A stretch of DNA of 64,000 nucleotides from a bacterium. Lineage in GTDB: Bacteria; Planctomycetota; Planctomycetia; Isosphaerales; Isosphaeraceae. Shown here piece by piece: positions 35,717 through 47,808 of this stretch (positions are counted from its first letter, which is position 1; every line of letters begins with the position of its first letter). A program made the translations under genes and the position numbers. Location: contig WGMM01000043.1 of the NCBI GenBank assembly GCA_016125085.1, forward strand, positions 1-64,000. Reading direction: 5' to 3'. Under the pieces are notes generated by a model. The model was not told where the DNA came from. It saw only the letters and a list, made by a program, of their open reading frames with translations, and did not search any database.

Positions 35717-35742
35717 ACATGTTATCCCCAGGGATAACATGT
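35717..35742. promoter_or_regulatory. Perfect 12-bp inverted repeat (operator-like)
   Basis: ACATGTTATCCC (35717-35728) and GGGATAACATGT (35731-35742) are perfect inverted copies separated by CA. The site lies between the divergent nnrE gene and the FmdB-type gene, about 115 bp from each. It contains TTATCCCCA, one base from the E. coli DnaA box TTATCCACA. It could be an operator for a dimeric regulator or a DnaA-related site. Confidence 0.6.
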
Positions 35743-35858
35743 TTCGGAGTCAGGCGTGATTCGCCTGCCCGACTTGGAACGGACAATGCGAATCGCTATA
35801 TTGGCCTCATCGTCGGGGGCCGGAATTCGGCCCGGCGAACGCATCATGGAGATTTGCG

Positions 35859-36095
35859 ATGCCCCTTTTCGAATACGTCTGCGAAGATTGCCGGAACGAA
35901 TTCGAGGCGCTGGTCCGCAGCGACCGCGAACAGGTCATTTGCCCGAAATGCCGCGGCAATCAGCTGGCCAAGCGGTTCTCGGTGCCGGCCTCAGCCCAGG
36001 TACGCGGCGGTTCCGGGTCAAGCGCCCCTTCGCCCCTGCCCACAATGGGCTGCGGCGGGCCGGCCTGTCAGCAGGGCCTGTGCGGCGGCGGCTGA
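35859..36095 (+). CDS. FmdB-family zinc-ribbon protein (78 aa)
   Basis: This small protein begins with the family hallmark MPLFEYVCEDCRNEFE. Two CxxC knuckles (C8, C11 and C28, C31) would bind one zinc ion. The tail is Gly/Ser/Cys-rich (MGCGGPACQQGLCGGG). Members of this family are widespread in bacteria; the group was named after a regulator of formamidase genes, but most have no proven role. A GGAG lies 10 bp upstream of the ATG. Confidence 0.88.
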   Translation: MPLFEYVCEDCRNEFEALVRSDREQVICPKCRGNQLAKRFSVPASAQVRGGSGSSAPSPLPTMGCGGPACQQGLCGGG

Positions 36096-36413
36096 TCGCC
36101 GAGCTCTCGTAACATTCGACTTTTCCAGCGCCCACAGGCCCACTCCGGCCTGCCGGGGTTGCTTGTCTCGTTCCGATTCGTCAAACTTTACCGGTTCTGA
36201 CGATTATACGCCAACTGCCGTGAGAAACGGTCGTACCGCGGGTCAACCGGTCTGGAACTGGACAGGCTTTCGAACGATGCTCTTGTTCGCGATTGTTGCG
36301 CCGTGTTGCGCTTCGTTTCGAGAACCTGACAGCAGTCTCACGAGACGACTGAGCCTGACGCCTCTCGAATACCGTTCCCGGCTTCGACCCATGGACAAGA
36401 ACAGGAACCGCGG
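36096..36413. other. Upstream region of dnaA
   Basis: These 318 bp contain no gene that can be supported. There is no cluster of TTATCCACA-type boxes and no clear AT-rich unwinding stretch, so an origin is not evident here. Confidence 0.4.
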
Positions 36414-38033
36414 ATGAATTCACAGGCGAAACGCCAAAGGGAAGCCGCACGACCGCGAATCCCCGATACGGGAATCTCCCCGATTACGGGCGTTTCTTCC
36501 CCGAGTACGGATCTGGCCGGATTTCGCCGGACACTGCTTGCCAGAATCGGTGAAGGACCGATGTCGGTCTGGTTCGGCGACGGTGTCCGTTTCGAACCGA
36601 ACGAGGATTCCTCGGATCTGAGGGTCATCGTTCCGACCAACTTCTTTCGCGAACGCATCGAAGCCCGGTTTCGCGGTGATCTGGAAGCCGCGATCGAAGA
36701 AGTGACCGCACGCCCCTGGAAAGTGCGGATCGTCCGTCAGGACGAAATCGATTCCGAAGCCGGGCCAGCTGAAGATCCTGCGAAACCTGCACCGGCAGCT
36801 GCATCCAGGCGGCCGGAACCAGCCACCTCGAAACGTACGCCCGACGTCAAGCGACAAACGATTGCGTTCGAGAATCCGACACGGCTGACGATCGACGAGC
36901 CGGAAGAATCGCCAGCGGCCCAGGGTCAACAATGGCCAGCGGCGGCAAGGCCGGCCCAGCCCGCGCATGTTCCGGGCCTGAACGCTCCTGTCGCACTCAA
37001 GGCGACGCGGCGGCTGGACAATTACCTCGTCGGCACTTCGAACCGGCTGGCCTATACGGCGGCCGCGGAGATGGTCCAATCACGTGGCGGATCGTTCAAT
37101 CCGCTGATCCTTCACGGCGGCGTGGGCCTGGGCAAAACGCACCTGCTCGACGGCATCGCCCATGCCATGAGGTCTCATCCTGCCGGCGGGCGGGTGATCC
37201 ACGTTACGGCCGAGGCTTTTACCAATGCCTTTCTCGACGCCATGCGAACCGGCCATCTGGCGACGTTCCGCAACCGGTTTCGAAGTGCCGGGGCGCTGAT
37301 CGTCGACGATGTCCAGTTCATCGCTTCGAAACGGGCCACCCAGACCGAATTCCTGCACACGTTCGACGCTCTTGTCGACGCCGAGATCCCGATCATCCTG
37401 AGCTGCGACCAGCATCCGAAACGGATCCACCGGCTGACCGAGGAGCTGGCCACCCGGTTCATGGCCGGGATGGTCGTTCGCCTGGAAACGCCCGACCCGG
37501 AACTGAGGCGGCTGATCCTGCGATCCAAGGCCGCCGCCAGGGGCATTCTGCTGCCGGAGTCGGTGGTGGACCTTGTCTGCGAGCAGATGCGAAACAGCGT
37601 CCGCGAGCTGGAGGGTGCCCTGAACAGCCTGATCGCACATTCGGTGCTGAGCGGCCGGCGGATCGACACGGAACTGGCCCGGAACGTGCTGCGCGAAGGC
37701 ATCCGCCTGACTGCCCGCACGGTGACTCTGGCCGAAATCGACGCCGCAACGTGTCAGGCCCTTTCGATCCGGTCTGAGGATCTCCGTTCGAACAGCCTGG
37801 CGGCAGCGGTTTCGACACCGCGAACGCTGGCCATGTACCTGGCCCGGCGGCACACGGCGGCAAGTTATTCGGAAATTGCCCAGCACTTCGGCCTGAAGAA
37901 CCATTCGTCGGTCATCGCAGCCGAAAAACGGGTGAAGCAGTGGCTGGAGGGCAAGTCGCGCAAGCGGACACTGGGCGTGTTCGAAGACGTCACGGAAATG
38001 CTCTCGGCGATCCGGGTTTCACTGGGCGTGTGA
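36414..38033 (+). CDS. Chromosomal replication initiator protein DnaA (539 aa)
   Basis: Domain I is at about 30-110 (FRRTLLARIGEGPMSVWFG), followed by a long Pro/Ala-rich linker (about 115-205). The AAA+ domain begins with LDNYLVGTSNRLAYTAA. Walker A is GGVGLGKT at 235-242 and Walker B is LIVDDVQF near 294. The C-terminal DNA-binding domain has the signature FGLKNHSSVIAAEKRV near 490-505, which contacts DnaA boxes. DnaA opens the replication origin. The length exceeds the usual 450 or so because of the linker. The dnaN and recF neighbours of many bacteria are absent; the gene stands alone between an FmdB-like gene and a convergent TlpA gene. Confidence 0.95.
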   Translation: MNSQAKRQREAARPRIPDTGISPITGVSSPSTDLAGFRRTLLARIGEGPMSVWFGDGVRFEPNEDSSDLRVIVPTNFFRERIEARFRGDLEAAIEEVTARPWKVRIVRQDEIDSEAGPAEDPAKPAPAAASRRPEPATSKRTPDVKRQTIAFENPTRLTIDEPEESPAAQGQQWPAAARPAQPAHVPGLNAPVALKATRRLDNYLVGTSNRLAYTAAAEMVQSRGGSFNPLILHGGVGLGKTHLLDGIAHAMRSHPAGGRVIHVTAEAFTNAFLDAMRTGHLATFRNRFRSAGALIVDDVQFIASKRATQTEFLHTFDALVDAEIPIILSCDQHPKRIHRLTEELATRFMAGMVVRLETPDPELRRLILRSKAAARGILLPESVVDLVCEQMRNSVRELEGALNSLIAHSVLSGRRIDTELARNVLREGIRLTARTVTLAEIDAATCQALSIRSEDLRSNSLAAAVSTPRTLAMYLARRHTAASYSEIAQHFGLKNHSSVIAAEKRVKQWLEGKSRKRTLGVFEDVTEMLSAIRVSLGV

Positions 38034-38256
38034 ATTTCAGGTCACGACGGCGCCATCCTCTTTCCATATGGACGGGTTGACGCAAATGTCATTTACCGGG
38101 AAAAATACCCCTTTGTTTCGATTTCGGCTCAGATAACGAAAAACCGCTTGAATTTCGAAGCCGTCGCCGTCGCGAGATGCCCAAAGCGGTCGATAGCGGC
38201 CGCGAATCGGACATCCCGGACGGATCATTCGACGGGATTCGGCATATCCCCGTCGG

Positions 38257-39636
38257 TCAGCGGCTCTGGGGCGGCTCGGTGGCGGCGGGCTTCGACGTGA
38301 GCGCCTTGTCGATCCTGGCCGACAGTTTCTTTTCCAGTTCGGGGCTGAAACCGATTTCCGAGCCGAGGACTTTGCCTTCAGCGTCGATCACGATCAGGGT
38401 CGGAATGCCGGAAACGCCGTATTCCTGGGCGAGATCGTCACCCTGCAGCAATTGCATATAGGTGAACTTCTCTTTTTTCGTGTATTTCACGGCTTCGTCG
38501 GGATCCTGTTCCATGCAGTTCACGCCGATGATCGAAACCGGCTTGTCGGCATATTTTTCGTGAAGCTTCTGCAGCGATGGCATCGCCAGTTTGCATGGGC
38601 CGCACCAGGTGGCCCAGAAGTCGAGGACGACGATTCGGCCCTTGAGGCTTTCCAGCGTCACTTCCTTGCCTTCCGGAGTTTTCAGGCTGAAGGCGATCGC
38701 GGGCTTGCCGACTTCGGCATTCAGCCTGGGCATTTCGCGGTTCGGCGTTTCGCGGGAAGGATATCCCATCGCCGCCCGGGTGCCTTTTTCCACCGAGTAG
38801 CCTTCAGGCGTTTTCGTCACCATATCGACAGGTTTCAGGCCGGAATTGACCTTGAGCCCCGTGAAGGCCACGACCATCGTCTCTTCGACGTCGGCTTTGG
38901 GCGTCTTGTTGTCGCCACCCTTTTCGCCCTGTGCAGCCAGCAATGCACCAGGGATTTTGATCGTCAGTTCGATTTTGCGCGGCAACATGTCAGGTGCGAT
39001 ATAGCGCATGGTCTTCACTACGATCGTACCGGCGACAGGAGCGAGACCCTTGGGCAGCTCGAGTTCCTGAACCTGTTTCAGGGTCCGGCATCGAAGGCCG
39101 TCGATTTCGGATTCGCCTTCCAGTTTCGAATAGATCAACTTAGCGCCGGGTGCGACGGGCATCCACAAACCTGGCGGGAAGAATCCCATGATGTCCATCG
39201 GCGGTGGTGTCTTCTGCTCAAGCTCGAGACTCACGACCTTTTTCCCGGCGTGGTCGATCTTCCAGAGCGTTTTCCCGTCCGATGACCATTCCGTCTTTTT
39301 CTCGCCATTTTTGCCGAGCACGGAGACACGATACACTTCCGGGAAAATGATCGCCGAGAACGCATCCGCCTGTTTGGGCTGAGCCGGGGCCGGCTGGATA
39401 ACTGCCATGACGGCCTTCTTCTCGCCCTGCTTTTCCTGAACCGTCATTTCGAACGAGAGATCCTTCGCGCTGCGGAACGCGACTTCCGATTCGGCCGCGA
39501 TTTTTTCCGCGGCGGGGTCGACGTTCACGGAAGCCTTCACGGGAGCGCCTGCCCCAGGCTTCGTCGCTTCCTGAGCCAGAGATATGGCCGGCATGCCCAG
39601 AATGGCAAGCGCGCATAGTTTTCCGGAATAACTCAT
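38257..39636 (-). CDS. Secreted TlpA-type thioredoxin with an N-terminal lipoprotein-carrier-like domain (459 aa)
   Basis: A signal peptide (MSYSGKLCALAILGMPAISLAQ, cut into two parts here as MSYSGKLCAL and AILGMPAISLAQ) starts the protein. Residues about 40-290 form a beta-rich domain with VLGKNGEKKTEWSSDGKTLW, similar to the LolA-like/DUF2092-type folds. The C-terminal 145 residues are a TlpA/ResA-type thioredoxin with FWATWCGPC (cysteines near 344 and 347) and the cis-proline loop GVSGIPTLIVID. It probably acts as a periplasmic thiol-disulfide reductase. The start at 39636 has AGGA upstream; the frame extends 43 residues further without signal character. Confidence 0.88.
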   Translation of the reverse strand: MSYSGKLCALAILGMPAISLAQEATKPGAGAPVKASVNVDPAAEKIAAESEVAFRSAKDLSFEMTVQEKQGEKKAVMAVIQPAPAQPKQADAFSAIIFPEVYRVSVLGKNGEKKTEWSSDGKTLWKIDHAGKKVVSLELEQKTPPPMDIMGFFPPGLWMPVAPGAKLIYSKLEGESEIDGLRCRTLKQVQELELPKGLAPVAGTIVVKTMRYIAPDMLPRKIELTIKIPGALLAAQGEKGGDNKTPKADVEETMVVAFTGLKVNSGLKPVDMVTKTPEGYSVEKGTRAAMGYPSRETPNREMPRLNAEVGKPAIAFSLKTPEGKEVTLESLKGRIVVLDFWATWCGPCKLAMPSLQKLHEKYADKPVSIIGVNCMEQDPDEAVKYTKKEKFTYMQLLQGDDLAQEYGVSGIPTLIVIDAEGKVLGSEIGFSPELEKKLSARIDKALTSKPAATEPPQSR

Positions 39637-39904
39637 CCTGTATCGTCCTCGAAGACTGGCGATGTCGAAGCGGCCGGAGAAGACGCCCTTCACAGGCAGA
39701 TTCGGACAGAAATACGTGAACCTGCCACATTGTATCAGGCAGGGCACGCTTCCGTATTCGTTCACTCAATTCCAGAAATTTCGCGAATACGACCGCAGAT
39801 CCGAATTTTTCCGAGGACGAATACGGATCGAACGGATGGATTCCGCAATTCTCGCCCGGCAGAAGAGTGTCCGAACAAATCATAGCCCGCTCGCAGATCG
39901 CGAT

Positions 39905-41167
39905 TCAGGGCTTCGATTGCGGGCTCACCGAATCAGCAGGTACTTTAAGACGAGTCGTTCGAACGCCGTAACTGATCAGCCAGGGCGGAATCCGGCGAAA
40001 TAGCGGCCAGCGCAGGAAAAATGGCGGCCGGAACGGTCTGGAAGAATCCAGGCCTCGATTGACGAGCATCTTCTGCATGGCAGCCTGGATGTTCTGCATC
40101 ACCTTCGTCGGCCATTCTCGCTCTTTCTGGACCGCGGCCAGCGCTTTCAGAGGCACCGGGCCATTTTTGAGAGGTTCGACGAGGGCATTCGCGGCGGCGA
40201 CAGCGTCCTGCACAGCGTAATTGATACCGACTCCGCCGATGGGCGACATGGCATGCGCGGCGTCGCCGATCAGCAGCAGCCCGTCGCGATACCACTCGGA
40301 CACACGGTTGGATTCGACTTTGAGAAGTGCGACGTCTTTCCAGTCATGCAGCAGGTGAACGCGATCGGCCAGTGCCGGCTCGACCTGAACCAGGCTTTCG
40401 CGGAACGCTTCGATACCCTCTTCACGCAGATGATTGAAATTGCCCTTGGGGAAAATGTAACCGATCTGCCACTGATGACCCCGATTGAGGAAGATCAGAA
40501 TGCGCCCTGCGGCGGCCCGGCCCATGATCCCCCTGGCTTCGTCATCATGCCTTGGGAGGCGGAACCAGAGCACGTCGATACCATCGGTGAGCTTGACCGG
40601 CTCGATGCCCGCACTGCGGCGGACGCGGGATGAGCGGCCATCGGCACCGACGGTCAGAGTGGCACGGACTTCGTGCATGCGGCCGTCCTTCTTGTAACGG
40701 ACGCCGACCACGCGATCGTTTTCGAATATCAATTCCTGCACATTGGCCTGCATGATCAGGGTGAAACAGGGCCATCGCTGGGCCTCTTTCGCCAGAAAGT
40801 CGAGCAGGATCGCCTGCGACATCATCATGACGTACGGAAAGCGTGATTTGAGATGAGCGAACGAAATGCTGTTCTTACCCTCGTTCTGCCCGGGAAGCGT
40901 GAAAGTGGAAACGATATCGTGCGGCAGCTTCAGCACCTCTTCGGCCAGTCCCAGACGTTCGAAAAGCTCCATCGTAGGGGGATGCACCGTGTCGCCGCGG
41001 AAGTCGCGGTCGAAATCATGGGCGGCTTCGAGCAGCAGGGTGGGGATACCGTTGCGGGCAAGGATCAGCGAAAGGATCACGCCAGCGGGCCCGCCACCGA
41101 CGATGCAGCAGGTCGTTCGAAGCGGCGGTTCTTCGTCCGTGAGTCGTTCGTGCATCTGTTCGCTCAT
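39905..41167 (-). CDS. FAD-dependent monooxygenase (420 aa)
   Basis: This belongs to the aromatic-hydroxylase-like flavoprotein group (PHBH/UbiH type). CCIVGGGPAGVILSLILARNG is the FAD-binding GxGxxG segment, split here as CCIVGGGPAG and VILSLILARNG. RADTVHPPT-like RGDTVHPPTMELFERLG follows. VGADGRSSRVRRSAG is the DG motif, and GDAAHAMSPIGGVGINYAVQ is the second FAD-ribityl motif. Such enzymes add one oxygen atom to aromatic or polyketide substrates using NAD(P)H. The last 60 residues lack a known domain. The substrate cannot be told; there is no pathway context. Confidence 0.9.
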   Translation of the reverse strand: MSEQMHERLTDEEPPLRTTCCIVGGGPAGVILSLILARNGIPTLLLEAAHDFDRDFRGDTVHPPTMELFERLGLAEEVLKLPHDIVSTFTLPGQNEGKNSISFAHLKSRFPYVMMMSQAILLDFLAKEAQRWPCFTLIMQANVQELIFENDRVVGVRYKKDGRMHEVRATLTVGADGRSSRVRRSAGIEPVKLTDGIDVLWFRLPRHDDEARGIMGRAAAGRILIFLNRGHQWQIGYIFPKGNFNHLREEGIEAFRESLVQVEPALADRVHLLHDWKDVALLKVESNRVSEWYRDGLLLIGDAAHAMSPIGGVGINYAVQDAVAAANALVEPLKNGPVPLKALAAVQKEREWPTKVMQNIQAAMQKMLVNRGLDSSRPFRPPFFLRWPLFRRIPPWLISYGVRTTRLKVPADSVSPQSKP

Positions 41168-41643
41168 ATCCTGGAGCCTTTCGAATCGATGGATATCGCA
41201 TGGAGTATCGCCGAGGAGTTCGGCCTGAATCCAGCGGAAAATCGATCCATGGTTATCGCTCCTGATCGATTCGCGGTCCGCTATTTCGAAATGAATCGTC
41301 AGGCATGATTCTGGTTCGTCAAATGGTGACGATCCGGAGAAGTGACATTCGGTCGATCATTGCATCTTGATTCGTATTCGATTGGCGGAATCGATGTCGA
41401 CCGCGATGAGCGGGCAATCGCTGAATTCGACGCGCCTGCATGCTTTTTCCGATTCCGGAAACCATTCCGGGTCGGATAGGGTGGGCAGATAGGCAAGAAA
41501 ATTCTTCGAGAGGGCGACAATCGGATCGATCCGGGCGCATTTCGGTTTGACGAAAATCGGGAAATAGGTTCGAATTGGGCCCTGCACCGATCGAGGCAAG
41601 ATCGGTGCCGACAAGACCCAGCCACGGAGAAGCCCCGAATCTC
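41168..41643. other. Intergenic region with one doubtful small frame
   Basis: This 476-bp gap between divergent genes contains only one candidate, a minus-strand frame at 41357-41614 (see separate entry). No promoter was identified. Confidence 0.4.
41357..41614 (-). CDS. Doubtful small protein (85 aa)
   Basis: A minus-strand frame with a protein-like mix of hydrophobic and charged residues (PIRTYFPIFVKPKCARIDPI, FLAYLPTLSDPEWFPESEK). No family is recognised and no clear ribosome-binding site is seen. It may be chance. Confidence 0.25.
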   Translation of the reverse strand: MSAPILPRSVQGPIRTYFPIFVKPKCARIDPIVALSKNFLAYLPTLSDPEWFPESEKACRRVEFSDCPLIAVDIDSANRIRIKMQ

Positions 41644-41946
41644 ATGCTCGCTCACAACGTCTATTTCACGCTCAAGGACCGTTCCCAGGCGAAGATCGAT
41701 TCTCTCGTCAAAGCCTGCAACGACTATCTGACCGGACACCCTGGCCTGAAGTTCTTCTTCGCCGGGGTGCTCGAACCTGAACTCGCCAGACCCGTGAACG
41801 ACAGGGGTTTCGACGTCGCACTGGTGCTCGTGTTCGAAGACCGGGCCGCGCATGACGTCTATCAGACCGCACCCCGCCATGACCAGTTCATCGCCGAGCA
41901 GAAAGACAACTGGGAACAGGTCCGCGTGTTCGACGCCATTTGCTGA
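41644..41946 (+). CDS. Dabb (stress-responsive A/B barrel) domain protein (100 aa)
   Basis: The whole 100 residues fit the Dabb family: the opening MLAHNVYFTLKDRSQAKIDSL, a mid strand FFAGVLEP, the strand FDVALVLVFEDRAAHDVYQ and the conserved tail H-x-x-F (HDQFIAE). These proteins form small dimeric alpha/beta barrels; some are enzymes, many are unknown. A GGAG lies about 13 bp before the ATG. A terminator hairpin follows. Confidence 0.85.
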   Translation: MLAHNVYFTLKDRSQAKIDSLVKACNDYLTGHPGLKFFFAGVLEPELARPVNDRGFDVALVLVFEDRAAHDVYQTAPRHDQFIAEQKDNWEQVRVFDAIC

Positions 41947-42387
41947 GATCACCGATCGTTCGCAGCCCGATGCAGCATATATCCCTGAGCGTGTCGAAGC
42001 GATGTGCTTTCCCGCTCAGGGCATTTTCGTTTTTGTGGATCGAATGTCAGCCTCGCCCCAATCGCGAAGCTTCTCAGAATCGTCGAGCCTTCGAAATCAG
42101 AGGATCCGCAACCGCCTGTCAATTCCTGGCTTAAGCAATATTACGCAGGTCTGTCACTTGTTCCGTCCGGGCCTGATTGGTATCTTGGGGAGGTTTCGCT
42201 CCGGGCCGGCCATGGGTTCTTTCGAACAGTACCGGACCGGCTTCGGCTTGCTGGATGGCGGACGGGATTCCGCCGGATCATAGCGACTGCCGGACCAGGA
42301 TTGACCGGTTACCGCAGGGCGAAACGCGGCAGCGGGACGCATCGCGCTTGTCCGGGACATATCGCAGAGACTTCGAGACCTACAAAA
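41947..42387. other. Leader region of carB
   Basis: This 441-bp stretch before the CarB gene holds a terminator (41983-42034) and no supported gene. The CarB frame stays open back to 42004, but the family start is at 42388. Confidence 0.5.
41983..42034 (+). terminator. Probable terminator after the Dabb gene
   Basis: CCCTGAGCG (41983-41991) pairs perfectly with CGCTCAGGG (42013-42021), followed by CATTTTCGTTTTT. The loop is long (21 nt). Confidence 0.65.
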
Positions 42388-45618
<3,231 letters not shown>

Positions 45619-45658
45619 GTTGGCGATCAGAATCGTTCGAATACGGGGAAGCATCGAG

Positions 45659-46966
<1,308 letters not shown>

Positions 46967-47022
46967 CTTTTGACGAGAAGCGACAAAGTCGTTTCAATTC
47001 GAACACAAGCTCTCGAAATACG

Positions 47023-47052
47023 AATCTCGTGGACCAAGGTCCGCGAGATTTT
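47023..47052 (+). terminator. Intrinsic terminator after UDP-glucose dehydrogenase
   Basis: AATCTCG-T-GGACC (47023-47035) pairs with GGTCC-G-CGAGATT (47038-47050), with one T-G wobble, and then runs into T-rich sequence. It lies 57 bp after the stop codon. Confidence 0.85.
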
Positions 47053-47139
47053 CGCTTATTTCTTTGCGTTACCGTAAGCATATGCTACTGCCATGCCCGG
47101 ATTGGGCTCGTGTGTCTTCCCCCACTGGCGGAATCCAGG

Positions 47140-47703
47140 TCAACTTGCATTTCGCCACAATGCCGCCGCCAGCGATCCGAATAGCACTGCCTCGCCCACG
47201 CGCTGGGCCGCTCCTCGAATTCTTGCTGCATTCGGCACCGTCAGAATCACCGCAACGATTCCGACCACGGCCGCAGCGGTCGTAAACATCGGCACAGTTT
47301 CGCCCATCCTGGCCAGGGCCAGCGCGCCGCCGACATATTGAATCCCCCCGGCCAGATTGTGCATCCCCTGCGAAAACGATCCCTGCATCGGCGAGCCCAC
47401 ATCGCACGGAAATGCCACCGATCCCAGGTAACCCGCCGCCAGTGCCGCGGCAAGTGCGGCCATCTCCGGCGAACGGTCAAAAGAGAGAATCGCCACGGCC
47501 GCCAGACCGATTCCCACCGGCAGAAAAAGCCCGAACGCCACGATTCGCGCATCGCTGGCCCCCCGCTCGCCAAGCTCGCTGATCGTGTGCCGCACGTGGC
47601 TGTAACCCGGCTTACGGCGGCCGAACGCGACGATCCCGCAAGTCAACCAGGTTGCGATGACGAAAACGAGCGTGACTGCGAACACAAAGCCACTTCCCTT
47701 CAC
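47140..47703 (-). CDS. DUF998 membrane protein (187 aa)
   Basis: This protein has about six transmembrane helices. The DUF998 features are the conserved YSHVRHTISELGERG just after the first helix and the loop MQGSFSQGMHNLAGGIQYVGG. The function of the family is unknown. It is a stand-alone gene that converges with UDP-glucose dehydrogenase. Confidence 0.85.
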   Translation of the reverse strand: MKGSGFVFAVTLVFVIATWLTCGIVAFGRRKPGYSHVRHTISELGERGASDARIVAFGLFLPVGIGLAAVAILSFDRSPEMAALAAALAAGYLGSVAFPCDVGSPMQGSFSQGMHNLAGGIQYVGGALALARMGETVPMFTTAAAVVGIVAVILTVPNAARIRGAAQRVGEAVLFGSLAAALWRNAS

Positions 47704-47808
47704 TTCAGCCTGATTCGAAATCGACAGGGCACCCGATCGATCAATATCGTATCATTCCGGAAGTGATCGATCGCGATGCCCTCGTTCGCATTCAAGCTTA
47801 TCGTCATT

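Noticed and set aside
35717-35742. Homing endonuclease (I-SceI-like) site
   Set aside because: Only about ten bases match in part; the perfect dyad is better explained as a regulatory site.
36096-36413. Replication origin next to dnaA
   Set aside because: No cluster of DnaA boxes or AT-rich unwinding region is visible in the flanking gaps.
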